Part shown: in pieces, positions 37,624 to 46,629 of the stretch | How the letters are laid out: the number at the start of each line of letters is the position of its first letter | Numbering within the stretch: position 1 is the stretch's first letter | Notes under the pieces: generated by a model | Seen by the model: only the letters and a program-made list of their open reading frames with translations | Database searches by the model: none | Told to the model about the DNA's origin: nothing | Made by a program: the position numbers and the translations under genes | Origin: a virus | DNA length: 48,740 nucleotides | Reading direction: 5' to 3' (one strand) | Virus record (IMG/VR): IMGVR_UViG_3300021960_000123 | Span: 1 to 48,740 of that record

Positions 37624-38574
37624 TTACTTTATTGATTTACGGATTGCTTGGATATACTGAGCCATCGCATCAGAAACATCTTCTTGAAGAGATTCTTCTT
37701 CTGTTTCTTCGTCGATTACTGACTCAGCTGTTTGTTTTTTGAAATATGATTCTTTGACAGTTGCTACTTTTGATTCAAAAGTTTCTGCATCTACAAAGTC
37801 CATATCTTCTACTAATGACTTAAGCTTTGCAACTTGAGTTTCTGCTAAATCTTTAGAAGCTTCGCGAATAATCGCTTCACGCTTATATGTTTCTAGCTCT
37901 TCTGCAAGTTCCATAGTTTTTGCTACTGCTTCATTGAATTGCTCTTCAAGCTCTTCGTTGTCTGCAGATAGTTCGTCAATTAGGTCAACTTTGGAATCTG
38001 GAACTTCAACATAAGATTCTACAAATAGGTCTTTCAACTTATCCATAAAGCCTTCTGCGATTTCTGTGCGTAAGCCAGATTGAATCGCAAGTTTATTTTC
38101 TTCCATCCAGTTCTCAACAACATAGTTGAGGTAGCTATCAACTTTCTCTACAAGGTCGCCCTTGATTGAAGCAACTTCTTCGTCTAGTTGAGTGCTATAC
38201 TCAGATTCTAGGCGATTAATTTCTTCAGAAAGTTTTGATTTTACTGCTGCTTCAAAAATTACAGCTGTTTTGGCTTTAAACTCTTCAGAAAGAGTTGCCT
38301 CAGATTCCACCAAAGCATTTAAGTCTTCACTAAAGTCTCTATTAAATTCAATAGACTCGGCTTGTGGTGCAGCTGGTTTTGTTGCTGCAGGAATTACTGC
38401 TTTTTCGCCGCCATCTTTATCACCCTTACGCTTTTTAGCTTTAGGGCCTTTTTCTTCGGCAGCATCTACAGAGGCGACAGATTGTGCTTCTGCATTTTTT
38501 GGATCATGAGCTTCTTCGATTTCCTCGTCGAGCTCTACATCCTGGTCTTGTACTTGATCAGTCATGTTTGACAC
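37624..38574 (-). CDS. 22: Prohead scaffold gp22
   Basis: A 316-residue acidic, helical protein with long Glu/Lys-rich segments and no Cys. Located between 21 and 23 as in T4. It forms the prohead core and is degraded by gp21 during maturation. N-terminal about 70 residues are low complexity (Lys/Glu/Ala), and the C terminus (VSDAMAQYIQAIRKSIK) is the conserved capsid-contact end. Confidence 0.92.
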   Translation of the reverse strand: MSNMTDQVQDQDVELDEEIEEAHDPKNAEAQSVASVDAAEEKGPKAKKRKGDKDGGEKAVIPAATKPAAPQAESIEFNRDFSEDLNALVESEATLSEEFKAKTAVIFEAAVKSKLSEEINRLESEYSTQLDEEVASIKGDLVEKVDSYLNYVVENWMEENKLAIQSGLRTEIAEGFMDKLKDLFVESYVEVPDSKVDLIDELSADNEELEEQFNEAVAKTMELAEELETYKREAIIREASKDLAETQVAKLKSLVEDMDFVDAETFESKVATVKESYFKKQTAESVIDEETEEESLQEDVSDAMAQYIQAIRKSIK

Positions 38575-38580
38575 TCCTAA

Positions 38581-39237
38581 TTATGATCTTTTCAACAACG
38601 AGAGGAAATTCTTAAACTCACGTGTCTGAACTTCGTAAAGATCAGAACGTGGAGCTGCTTTAATTTCAGTCTCCATTTTATCAATTACTTGAGCTTCAAT
38701 GATTCCATTATTCCAAACCCATTCGACACCTTCCATTATTCCATTAACAAAAGCTGTTGGTGCAGATGGATCTTGTACAATATCAACTGTATTAAGAATA
38801 AAGTCATCCTTGACGTACATAGTTCCGTTACGTTGCTCAAGGCTACCCATACCACGAGTTGAGACACCAAGTTGAACACCACCTTCAAGCAAACCTTTTA
38901 CAATGTTTCCCATTGGAGTATCCAATATTTGTGCCTTACCCACAACATCATTACCATTCCATTCTAGTTTGGTAATGAGGTGGGATACTTTATCTAAGTT
39001 TACTGTTGGTCCATCTGGATGGTTTAACTCACCAACTGCGCGCTTAGTATTAATTTGTTCTGTAACGTATTTTCCTACGGCTTTCTCCATGATTGCCTTA
39101 GGGTAAATACGTCCATTTCGGTTTTTCTGTTCTGACTGCATAAAAATGCCTTCAATAAAGTGATTCTTGCCGCCACCTTCTTTGGCTTCAACAATACACT
39201 CTAAACTTTGGTCATTATATTCTGCAATCAGCTTCAT
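38581..39237 (-). CDS. 21: Prohead protease gp21
   Basis: A 218-residue serine protease: FIEGIFMQSEQKNRNGRIYP (about 26-45), catalytic His in VGELNHPDGP (about 66-75), and catalytic Ser in LGVSTRGMGS (about 128). Cleaves gp23, gp22 and core proteins on head maturation. Close in length to T4 gp21 (212). Confidence 0.96.
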   Translation of the reverse strand: MKLIAEYNDQSLECIVEAKEGGGKNHFIEGIFMQSEQKNRNGRIYPKAIMEKAVGKYVTEQINTKRAVGELNHPDGPTVNLDKVSHLITKLEWNGNDVVGKAQILDTPMGNIVKGLLEGGVQLGVSTRGMGSLEQRNGTMYVKDDFILNTVDIVQDPSAPTAFVNGIMEGVEWVWNNGIIEAQVIDKMETEIKAAPRSDLYEVQTREFKNFLSLLKRS

Positions 39238-39241
39238 GTTT

Positions 39242-39427
39242 TTAACCTTTATATTGTTTGACGAATTCTTTCGCCATTTTTATAGCTTCAGCTTCTGACT
39301 TATATTTATCTAGCCTATCGCCATCAATAAAAACATCGTATACGTTTTTGTTCTTTTTGATTTCAACCGGTATCCGACCGATTTTCATCTTCTTAGAACT
39401 TTCACGTATTTGATTAAATGTTTTCAT
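39242..39427 (-). CDS. Small basic head-region protein (gp68-like position)
   Basis: 61 residues, MKTFNQIRESSKKMKIGRIPVEIKKNK..., rich in Lys. It occupies the place of the T4 core gene 68 between 67 and 21 and starts with the MKTFNQI phrase frequent in T4-like head-core proteins. Directly behind the late promoter at 39450-39457. Homology to gp68 is not proven. Confidence 0.75.
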   Translation of the reverse strand: MKTFNQIRESSKKMKIGRIPVEIKKNKNVYDVFIDGDRLDKYKSEAEAIKMAKEFVKQYKG

Positions 39428-39449
39428 TTTATATACTTTCGTTTGAATT

Positions 39450-39457
39450 TATTTATA
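39450..39457 (-). promoter_or_regulatory. T4-type late promoter TATAAATA
   Basis: An exact octamer in the 54-base gap between the gp67-like gene and the basic gene at 39427. It is the nearest late promoter upstream of 21, 22 and 23. Confidence 0.8.
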
Positions 39458-39481
39458 ACATTTCAAATTTGTAAAATAAAT

Positions 39482-39814
39482 TTATTCTTTATATCCTAAA
39501 CGTATCATCTCGGCTTGAATCTTACCTTCTTGATTCATATCCTGAATTTTTTGAAAATCTTCTTCAACTTCAACTTCAGTTTCTTCTTCATCAGATTCAA
39601 AATCTTCATCTTCTTCATCAGATTCAAAATCTTCATCTTCTAAGTCAAGTTCAAGTTGTTCTTCTTCGCCATTAAAAACTTGCCCAGCTACTTCAATTTT
39701 CGCTTGATCTAAAGCGTCAGTCATTCTTTGGCCAATTAATTCTTGGAATACATCATTTGCAGCATTAAAGTCTTGGTTTGCTGCGTGCCCAATCATTGTT
39801 TCAATATCACTCAT
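39482..39814 (-). CDS. 67: Prohead core protein gp67-like
   Basis: A 110-residue acidic protein after the portal gene. The N terminus (IGHAANQDFNAANDVFQELIGQRMTDALDQAKIEVAGQVF) matches T4 gp67 in pattern, followed by an Asp/Glu-rich middle (about 52-90), as in gp67. A 27-bp direct repeat lengthens the acidic tract. The C terminus (IQAEMIRLGYKE) differs from T4. Confidence 0.85.
   Translation of the reverse strand: MSDIETMIGHAANQDFNAANDVFQELIGQRMTDALDQAKIEVAGQVFNGEEEQLELDLEDEDFESDEEDEDFESDEEETEVEVEEDFQKIQDMNQEGKIQAEMIRLGYKE
39582..39640. repeat. 27-bp tandem repeat in the gp67-like gene
   Basis: A 27-bp unit (TCAGATTCAAAATCTTCATC then TTCTTCA) is present about twice in tandem, at 39591-39617 and 39618-39640. 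It encodes the doubled acidic 9-residue unit EDEDFESDE. The frame is kept, so copy-number change would only alter the acidic-tract length. Confidence 0.8.
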
Positions 39815-41345
39815 TTTTATCTCCTTGAGGTGCTGGATTTATATGGTCATCATCGTGACCAATTTCTCCAGATTTTAATTCATCATCAATCTGATTACGC
39901 ATTTGTTTAATATCGTCGTCATCAAAATGAAGTACATTCTTCATAACCCATTCTTTTGAATAGAACTCACCAACATACTGTTGCATAATATCTAACGTTT
40001 GTAAACGTTCTCTTAAAATTTCGGCATCTTTTAATTCTGAAAAATGATTATCTCTAATATAATCAACAAGAATATCGTTTGACCATTCATTCCAATCATC
40101 TTCAGTAATAATACCTTTTAAAATTAATTGTTTTTTAAGAATATTATAAAAGAAATGGTTGAATCTAGATCTAAGCCTGTCAATAAACTTTTGAAATTTA
40201 AGTTCATCCCGATTAATTTCTGTAGATCTGCCAAGAGAAAATTGAGATTCTTGTTCTAATCTATTAATTGGAACGTTTAAAGATCTATATAGGCGTTTTT
40301 GAAAGTAAATAATATCGTCAATTTGGCCAAGGTTTTCACCTCCTGGCAGTGTTGAAATCTCGGTGCCTCGGCCGCCTTCTCTACGAGGAAGCCAAAAATC
40401 TTCAAGCATTGACATATGTTTACGGTCATCTTTAATTGCGCCTGTTGATGCGTCATAAACTAATTTATTACGGTACTTAGCCATAATGTTTTTCATATAT
40501 TCTTCAGACTTACCCTTTGGCAAATTACCAACATCAATATAGAATATACGGCGCTCAGGAGCTCTAGCTAATCTATAAATGACTAGCGAGTCTTCCATCA
40601 TACGTAATTGATTAATTGGTTTTAATGATTTATGTAAGTGTGAAACAACTCTTTTTCTGCGCTCATCTAATAAGCCAGAGGTAACATATGAAACGGAATC
40701 TGTTGTAAGTTTTACGCCTTGTGCCTGAGCACCAGGTTTTTCTTGGTAAATAAAGAACTCATCAACATTTTTAATAACTGAAACGCCTGATACTGGATCT
40801 TTTTCTCTTCTTACTTGTTTTACTTTACGAATCTTAGAAGCATCAATTGGTCTTATTTCTTGAATACCAGCTTTTGCATTTTTATCATCAATAACCAAAT
40901 GGTGATACATTCTACCATCAACATACCAACGCTTAAACATGTCGTGCCCATGTTCGCCAAATTGAATCATTCTATAAACGTTATCGAATTCTTCTATAAT
41001 TTGTTTTTTAATATTATCAGGTGCTTTTACTTTATCTAAAACTAAAGAAACGTTTTGCTCTTCATTTGAAGAAGTAATAGATTCGTTGATAATATCTTCT
41101 ACCGCTGCGTCTACCTCAGGGTGAGTAGCTACAGCTCTATATTGTAATATAAGTTGCTGGTCATCTTTAGTTTTATCGTTACCTTCAATATCGACGTACG
41201 TACCAAAATGTGCTCCAGCCGCAGTAATATAGCCAGCGCCGTCATCGTCCAATGGAGGAACGATTGAAGGTAACATATCTTTGTTAACCTTTTTACCGGC
41301 TCTTTTAATCTCAAAACCAAATAATGTTAAACTATTGTCTGCCAT
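39807..41345 (-). CDS. 20: Portal protein gp20
   Basis: A 512-residue protein. Phrases typical of gp20 are present: YRAVATHPEVDAAVEDIINE (about 70-89), RRIFYIDVGNLPKGKSEEYM (about 262), SMLEDFWLPRREGGRGTEISTLPGG (about 312) and FFYNILKKQLILKG. It forms the dodecameric DNA portal and starts head assembly. Length close to T4 gp20 (524). Preceded by a late promoter and a leader hairpin. Confidence 0.97.
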   Translation of the reverse strand: MADNSLTLFGFEIKRAGKKVNKDMLPSIVPPLDDDGAGYITAAGAHFGTYVDIEGNDKTKDDQQLILQYRAVATHPEVDAAVEDIINESITSSNEEQNVSLVLDKVKAPDNIKKQIIEEFDNVYRMIQFGEHGHDMFKRWYVDGRMYHHLVIDDKNAKAGIQEIRPIDASKIRKVKQVRREKDPVSGVSVIKNVDEFFIYQEKPGAQAQGVKLTTDSVSYVTSGLLDERRKRVVSHLHKSLKPINQLRMMEDSLVIYRLARAPERRIFYIDVGNLPKGKSEEYMKNIMAKYRNKLVYDASTGAIKDDRKHMSMLEDFWLPRREGGRGTEISTLPGGENLGQIDDIIYFQKRLYRSLNVPINRLEQESQFSLGRSTEINRDELKFQKFIDRLRSRFNHFFYNILKKQLILKGIITEDDWNEWSNDILVDYIRDNHFSELKDAEILRERLQTLDIMQQYVGEFYSKEWVMKNVLHFDDDDIKQMRNQIDDELKSGEIGHDDDHINPAPQGDKNE

Positions 41346-41367
41346 TTTGAATTCCTAAAATAAAGAT

Positions 41368-41389
41368 GTAGGGCCTGTGAAGGCCCTAC
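41368..41389 (-). other. Hairpin at the 5' end of the gene 20 late message
   Basis: Minus strand: GTAGGGCCT-TCAC-AGGCCCTAC, a perfect 9-bp stem with a 4-nt loop, followed by ATCTTTATTTT. It starts about 9 bases after the TATAAATA at 41398, so it would be the first structure in the gene 20 mRNA; it could also end upstream transcripts, as the following tract is T-rich. Confidence 0.75.
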
Positions 41390-41397
41390 GATATTTT

Positions 41398-41405
41398 TAT
41401 TTATA
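41398..41405 (-). promoter_or_regulatory. T4-type late promoter TATAAATA
   Basis: An exact octamer 3 bases after the gene 19 stop codon and about 53 bases upstream of the gene 20 ATG. Confidence 0.8.
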
Positions 41406-41408
41406 CTA

Positions 41409-41936
41409 CTATGAAGTAGTTGCTGCTTCCCAGTATTGTACTTGGAATTCAACAGTAAATCTTTCAATTTCATTTTCTGAAGCATAGCTTAGATCAATTG
41501 GTGAAATAGCTGTTGGGAAAGCGCCACGGAAATTGTATGTTTTTAGTGTGCTTCCATCTTTGTCAATTTGCTCAACAAACAGATCAGCTTCATAATCAGT
41601 GGGGTTTGTTAGACCGGTATTTGCAGAGTGTGCATTCATACCATTCATCCAACGCTCCATTGCGTTACGAACATTAAAATCTGTATCGTTAATAATTGTT
41701 GGAGTCCATACATCAAATGTACGATCTCCAGCCATTTTTAATTGACGCCCCCGGAAAGGAACAATAATTGTTCCCATTGTTGATCCTGGTAACTGAGCTG
41801 CTTCACATAAGAATGAAGTAAGCTCTATATCGCCACCAGCATATCCTGGAAATGTAATTGTAGATTTAAAGAGATTAGGGCGTGCGCCTCCACCTCTTAG
41901 TTTTGCTTTAAAATCATCAACACCTAGTACTGCCAT
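41409..41936 (-). CDS. 19: Tail tube protein gp19
   Basis: A 175-residue protein after the sheath gene as in T4, close to T4 gp19 (163). FLCEAAQLPGSTMGTIIVPFRGRQLKMAGDRTFDVWTPTIIND is a typical tail-tube segment, and the end YASENEIERFTVEFQVQYWE is the conserved last strand. It forms the inner tube through which DNA passes. Confidence 0.95.
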   Translation of the reverse strand: MAVLGVDDFKAKLRGGGARPNLFKSTITFPGYAGGDIELTSFLCEAAQLPGSTMGTIIVPFRGRQLKMAGDRTFDVWTPTIINDTDFNVRNAMERWMNGMNAHSANTGLTNPTDYEADLFVEQIDKDGSTLKTYNFRGAFPTAISPIDLSYASENEIERFTVEFQVQYWEAATTS

Positions 41937-41947
41937 TTTTTATCTCC

Positions 41948-43567
41948 TTATACCTGTAGTCCAGCGACTTCTTCAAAGTCCACACCGGTTCTAACAGCTA
42001 CAAAGTTAAGAGTAATGTAGTTAATAGAACGTGCAGGTTTAATGAAAATGTTTGCAATAAATTCATTTCTATCGATTACAGCTGCTGTGTTATTTGTTTC
42101 GTCACATACGACACGGAAGTCTGTAATACCTCTCCGTCCTTTTACTTCTCTTAAAAATGGCTCAACGATACTTACAAATTCTGCTCTTGTAAATTCATCG
42201 TTAAATTCGAACATTGTGTTTCTCGCAGCCAAAGCAATTGATCTTTCCAAAACTAAAAACAGGCGACGTACGTTAATACGATCAAATGCTGATGGTCTAT
42301 TCATGTGAGTTTTATCACCAAATAGAAGCACACCTTGTCCTGGCATATTTGCAATTGGATTAATACCTGCTTTATACAGCGTATCTCTTTGAGCTTTTGT
42401 TGGTGTGTATGCTAGGTTAGTTACGCCTAGATAGTTACCACGTCTTGGGCCAGCTGGTGAGAACCAAGGTGCTGCGTTTGCATCTGATGCCGCCATAATA
42501 CCGGCTGTAGATGATGATGCAGGAATATGAATGTATTTGTCGTTATATTTATCATACACCTTTAACCAGTTATTATCAACAACTAAGTATGAACTGTATG
42601 TATAATCATCAACATCTGCTACAGTAGCAGTAACAGGATCTGATGCATTTACAACAGAAGCGCTAGCTGGAGATGTTACTACAACACAATCTTTACGTGT
42701 TGAGCTAGCAGTTGCAACTAAATCATCAACAACTGTTTCTTGAGCAGACGCAGTGGTCATACCTGGTGCAATTAAGAAATCTACTTCAATTGTATCTTTA
42801 TCTTCAACTTGATTATAAGCAGTTGTATAATCGCCTGTTGAAATCGTGCCGTCGTGGCCAAATGCAAGCGAAGCAGAATCTTTTGCGTCTGCAAAGGAAG
42901 CACCATTATACCAAAGCCAGTTTGATCTAGCATTAATAACGTCTTTTGCATAGTTTGTTGAACCATCAGCGTTTGTTGCTGAAGCTGAAGTTGATAAGAA
43001 TGAATATCTTTCTAGTACACTATTTGAAGTACCTGTAATTACGCCATCCTCATCAAGCACGAGAACGTGAACTTCACCTGCATCTGGTTGTCCATCAAAT
43101 TGCGCTTTAAATGATGCTGCATCTGTAGCCCAAGATCCATTATTAAGAACAGCGTATTTTAAGCTGTTTCCTAGTGTTCCTGGATATTTTGCTGTCCAAT
43201 CAGCAAGTCCAGTAAGTGTATCTCTATGGTCAGCATTCTTAATAAGATCTGCTGAATCTTGGCCTGCGAGGCCTGCGGCAGCGTTTGCAGCGCTGTCTCC
43301 ATCTATTGCACGAACGACTTGAAGTGCATTAGAATATTTTAAAAAATATGCAGCTGTATGGAAGTCAACTGCGCGGTTGTCGTCTGGTGCGCCAAAAGTT
43401 GTAGCTAGTTCAGTTTCTGTACTGATCTTAGTAGCTACTTCCGCCGGGCCCCAACGAAATTCACCAGCATATGCGCCAGTAGTAGATTGAACGTTAGGCA
43501 CACCGCCTGTTAGATCTACTTCTTTGACGATAATAGCTGGAGATTCGGAAGGTACGCCTATTGCCAT
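41948..43567 (-). CDS. 18: Tail sheath protein gp18
   Basis: 539 residues from ATG 43567 (AAGGAAA upstream): MAIGVPSESPAIIVKEVDLTGGVPNVQSTTGAYAG is the usual sheath start, and the C terminus RSINYITLNFVAVRTGVDFEEVAG the usual end, with the FVSIVEPFLREVKGRRGITDFRVVCDETNNT domain between. The contractile sheath. T4 gp18 has 659 residues, so the surface-exposed protease-resistant insert is smaller here. Confidence 0.96.
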   Translation of the reverse strand: MAIGVPSESPAIIVKEVDLTGGVPNVQSTTGAYAGEFRWGPAEVATKISTETELATTFGAPDDNRAVDFHTAAYFLKYSNALQVVRAIDGDSAANAAAGLAGQDSADLIKNADHRDTLTGLADWTAKYPGTLGNSLKYAVLNNGSWATDAASFKAQFDGQPDAGEVHVLVLDEDGVITGTSNSVLERYSFLSTSASATNADGSTNYAKDVINARSNWLWYNGASFADAKDSASLAFGHDGTISTGDYTTAYNQVEDKDTIEVDFLIAPGMTTASAQETVVDDLVATASSTRKDCVVVTSPASASVVNASDPVTATVADVDDYTYSSYLVVDNNWLKVYDKYNDKYIHIPASSSTAGIMAASDANAAPWFSPAGPRRGNYLGVTNLAYTPTKAQRDTLYKAGINPIANMPGQGVLLFGDKTHMNRPSAFDRINVRRLFLVLERSIALAARNTMFEFNDEFTRAEFVSIVEPFLREVKGRRGITDFRVVCDETNNTAAVIDRNEFIANIFIKPARSINYITLNFVAVRTGVDFEEVAGLQV

Positions 43568-43630
43568 CTTTGTTTTCCTTTTCCAGTGAAACAATTATAA
43601 GTAATCATAATACGAATATTCAATTACTAG

Positions 43631-43638
43631 TATTTATA
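43631..43638 (-). promoter_or_regulatory. T4-type late promoter TATAAATA
   Basis: An exact octamer just after the gene 17 stop and about 64 bases upstream of the gp18 ATG. No hairpin follows in the leader. Confidence 0.8.
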
Positions 43639-43642
43639 ATTT

Positions 43643-45250
43643 TTAAAAATTGGTGTGACTAGGGTCATATTTAACTTCCATGTCACCATCTAAAGACCAA
43701 GAATTTTCTGGAATGTCTTCAGTTTCTTCTACCCCGTCATCAATAAACCCAAATGGCACGACATCGGCTTCAATTTCTTCCATTCTCTGTTTAAACATCA
43801 TTTCTTTTAAATTAATATCAGTAAGATTTCTAAAATAATCTCCTGTTGCAAAATAACCAAACATAACTAAATTCATCATTAAGTCATCGTGGTTGCCATC
43901 TGAAGCTTCGTATGATTGACCTTTTGCCACAAATGTAGATATTTCTAATATAGTATTTTCATCATATATTTCTAATTTATTTTCTTCTAATATATCTTTT
44001 ATAGCAGAACAACCAAGTCGCTTGACTTTACGAGTCATTTCAACCCCAAGCGCATTTGCTTTAATAGCTGACTCAATAAACAGATTTTCATATTCTAGTT
44101 CATGATATAACCCATTGCATACAACCATGCCTTGGTCATTAGATTCTACTACAACCATTGCTTCATTGTATAGTTTTGCATATTTATAAATAATATTTGG
44201 GAAGAGTAATGGAGAGATAGTGTTATTGCGATATACAGCAACCTGTTCAAACGGGCGCGCGCTAATATCGATCAAATTAAAAGTTGAATAATCCTGTCCT
44301 CTTCCCCTCGAAACATCGACTGTCATAACGTAGTCATGTTCTTTTTTAGGTTCTTCATAAATATATAATGAATTAGATTCTAACAATGCTTTAGATGGTT
44401 TAGCTCTAAATTCTAATAGTTTATTTCCAGATATTAATGTATCACCCGTGCCAAAAAATGTATTACCAAACTCTTGGTCAAATTGCATCTGAGATGTATT
44501 AGCAATGGTTTGTTTTTTCCATTCTATATCTCTTCCAGGAACATCCCACCAATCTACTTTAAATGGCGTAAATTCATTTGTTTTTTGGACAGCGCCTTCC
44601 CATATCTTTTGAAATGTATTACCAATACCATTTGCTGTTGATGTAATAATAATTTTAGTATTTTTACCAGATGATACAACTGGATATGTAGATGTGTAAA
44701 ATTCTGCTGCTCTTTCAACGAAAGCAAATTCGTCAAGGTATAGAAGGTTAACAGACATACCACGAATAGAACTACCAGATGTTGCCGCAGCAATAATACG
44801 AGAGTTATTACTAAATTCTATAGAACCTTTGTTTAAAGCTTTACATCCTGGCTGTAAAAAGAACGGTAAATTTTCAAGTGTCATAGTTACTCGAGATAAC
44901 ATTTCACGAGCAGTTGCCCCTTTATTCGCAAGGATAGCAATTGTTTTTTCTGGATTAAAAATAGCAAACCATAGCAAATACACAACTGAAGAAATTGATT
45001 TACCAGACTGTCGGCATGCTAGTACAATATTAAATCTGTTATTATTAAAATGGCTAAACATTTTTTCTTGATATGGATAAAGCTCAAATGGAACTAATCC
45101 TAAATCAAGAGAAATAATTTTACAATATTTTGATGCAAAATATGCAGGATTGTTCATGCACTTAGCGTATTCTTGCACTTCATGTTCAGTCCAATTTTGA
45201 ACAATCCCATCGCGCTTTACATTAGGATTGCCAAGATAAGTGTCATTCAT
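43643..45250 (-). CDS. 17: Terminase large subunit gp17
   Basis: A 535-residue packaging motor. ATPase: Walker A ACRQSGKSIS (about 80-89), Walker B NLLYLDEFAFV (about 168), coupling motif TSTANG (about 205). Nuclease: VDVSRGRGQDYS (about 308), VVESNDQG (about 371) and SDGNHDDLMM (about 460) carry the RNase-H-fold acidic residues. Cuts concatemers and drives DNA into proheads. T4 gp17 has 610 residues. Confidence 0.97.
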   Translation of the reverse strand: MNDTYLGNPNVKRDGIVQNWTEHEVQEYAKCMNNPAYFASKYCKIISLDLGLVPFELYPYQEKMFSHFNNNRFNIVLACRQSGKSISSVVYLLWFAIFNPEKTIAILANKGATAREMLSRVTMTLENLPFFLQPGCKALNKGSIEFSNNSRIIAAATSGSSIRGMSVNLLYLDEFAFVERAAEFYTSTYPVVSSGKNTKIIITSTANGIGNTFQKIWEGAVQKTNEFTPFKVDWWDVPGRDIEWKKQTIANTSQMQFDQEFGNTFFGTGDTLISGNKLLEFRAKPSKALLESNSLYIYEEPKKEHDYVMTVDVSRGRGQDYSTFNLIDISARPFEQVAVYRNNTISPLLFPNIIYKYAKLYNEAMVVVESNDQGMVVCNGLYHELEYENLFIESAIKANALGVEMTRKVKRLGCSAIKDILEENKLEIYDENTILEISTFVAKGQSYEASDGNHDDLMMNLVMFGYFATGDYFRNLTDINLKEMMFKQRMEEIEADVVPFGFIDDGVEETEDIPENSWSLDGDMEVKYDPSHTNF

Positions 45251-45578
45251 GATCTATAATTTTTTCTTCTTGTTTTAGCATTCTTTGTAAATCTGTTGTA
45301 GATCCAATGAATACATTATTTGTGGTTTGGCCTTTAGGCAACTCCGTCAATTCATCCTTTTTATCAAAGTCTTTTTTCTTTTTATGAAGATCTAATAAAT
45401 TTCCATTAATATCAGCCACATGTTTCATCATATTAGAAAATACTTCAAACGCTCTAGGATGTTCTGTTGCTCTAGCAACTTCTATCATCTCATCAAGCGC
45501 ATCAGTGCCTTTTGCTAGTAAGTCATGGTAATTTCTTCTAGCATATTCAAAATCATTATCGGGTGTATCAGAATCCAT
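45243..45578 (-). CDS. 16: Terminase small subunit gp16
   Basis: A 111-residue helical protein that overlaps gene 17 by 8 bases, as gp16 does in T4. Central coiled-coil type helices (ALDEMIEVARATEHPRAFEVFSNMMKHVADINGNLLDLHKKKKDF) match the small terminase oligomerisation region. It regulates the motor and recognises DNA. Shorter than T4 gp16 (164). Confidence 0.9.
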   Translation of the reverse strand: MDSDTPDNDFEYARRNYHDLLAKGTDALDEMIEVARATEHPRAFEVFSNMMKHVADINGNLLDLHKKKKDFDKKDELTELPKGQTTNNVFIGSTTDLQRMLKQEEKIIDHE

Positions 45579-46366
45579 TAAGCACTATCACCATAATAAG
45601 TTATTGTTTCAGTAAATCCAAAGTCGCTATCTGCCAAACCAATCGTATCGATTGGATTTGGGGTAACAGATATTTTTTCTAAAGCAACATCTGAATCATT
45701 AAGCCCATTGTCAATTTGATAAAGATTAGTATCCGCTTGGCGAATAATAGTTTTAGAAGAAATAGGCCCATAAAAATTGACTTTCATATCAAAGTCTAAA
45801 GTATATATTATTGTGCGCCTTTGCTCTTGAGTTCCTTCATAATCATCAGTAAATGAAATCCCAGATAAAGAAATTGGAATATCTTCTTTTATATTTGAAT
45901 AATCATCAAATGGCTTAATCGTCAAAGTATATTGAGGCGTAAAATAAGGAAATATTTGTTCTACAATTTGTAAAGCATCATCTTGGTTTTTTGCATAAAC
46001 ACTTAATTGAAAGCTAATAATATATGGAACATAAGAGTTAAATTTATTTCTTTTATTAACATTTGACCCAGCTTGGGAAAAGGTGTTATTCTTTTGAAGT
46101 TGCCTTGTTAAATCATATGCAATAGCCGTGATTTCAAAAGACATTCTTGGTAGTTTAATTGATACTTTTGAGTCATCAACTAAATCTGGTTGCTGATTAA
46201 TTCTTTCGAGAAATTTTTGTTTTGGCCCATATGCTAATGGAACTTTCATTTGATTGATTACAGATCCCGAAGAATTTTTACGAATGACATAAAGATTATT
46301 AAATAGCGCGCCAAAAATAGCTACGCTTTTTCTAATTTTTTCGTGATAAAAGTGACCGCCGAACAT
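45578..46366 (-). CDS. 15: Tail sheath terminator gp15
   Basis: A 262-residue protein starting MFGGHFYHEKIRKSVAIFGALFNNLYVIRK, a typical gp15 opening. Mid-part PRMSFEITAIAYDLTRQLQKN and YTLDFDMKVNFYGPISSKTIIRQ are also characteristic. It caps the tail and joins it to the neck. T4 gp15 has 272 residues. One-base overlap with gene 16. Confidence 0.94.
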   Translation of the reverse strand: MFGGHFYHEKIRKSVAIFGALFNNLYVIRKNSSGSVINQMKVPLAYGPKQKFLERINQQPDLVDDSKVSIKLPRMSFEITAIAYDLTRQLQKNNTFSQAGSNVNKRNKFNSYVPYIISFQLSVYAKNQDDALQIVEQIFPYFTPQYTLTIKPFDDYSNIKEDIPISLSGISFTDDYEGTQEQRRTIIYTLDFDMKVNFYGPISSKTIIRQADTNLYQIDNGLNDSDVALEKISVTPNPIDTIGLADSDFGFTETITYYGDSA

Positions 46367-46368
46367 AT

Positions 46369-46629
46369 CTAACCTTTATATATTTGTTGAAGCTTTGTTT
46401 CAAATAATTCTATTTTTTCTAATCTATTTGGCCACAGAATATATTCTTTTTCTGGATTTTTCTTTAAATTATTTAAAAGTGGAACTACAGAATTATAAAG
46501 CTTATCTAATCTAGATTGAGTAGTCATAGCTAATTGCTCAGCATTATGTGCTACTGCAGCAGTTTGTTGTACTGTTTGAAGCTCATCTTCATCTACGGCC
46601 GTAAAGCCAAAATCAAACATTTCATCCAT
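46369..46629 (-). CDS. Conserved small protein between 14 and 15
   Basis: 86 residues: MDEMFDFGFTAVDEDELQ..., then a helix to the end. The MFDFGFTAV opening and its position between 14 and 15 are usual in marine T4-like phages and absent from T4. A head/neck assembly role is probable from place only. TAATG overlap with gene 14. Confidence 0.85.
   Translation of the reverse strand: MDEMFDFGFTAVDEDELQTVQQTAAVAHNAEQLAMTTQSRLDKLYNSVVPLLNNLKKNPEKEYILWPNRLEKIELFETKLQQIYKG

Noticed and set aside
44181-44188. TATAAATA inside gene 17
   Set aside because: Internal to the terminase coding region with no downstream start at a useful distance.
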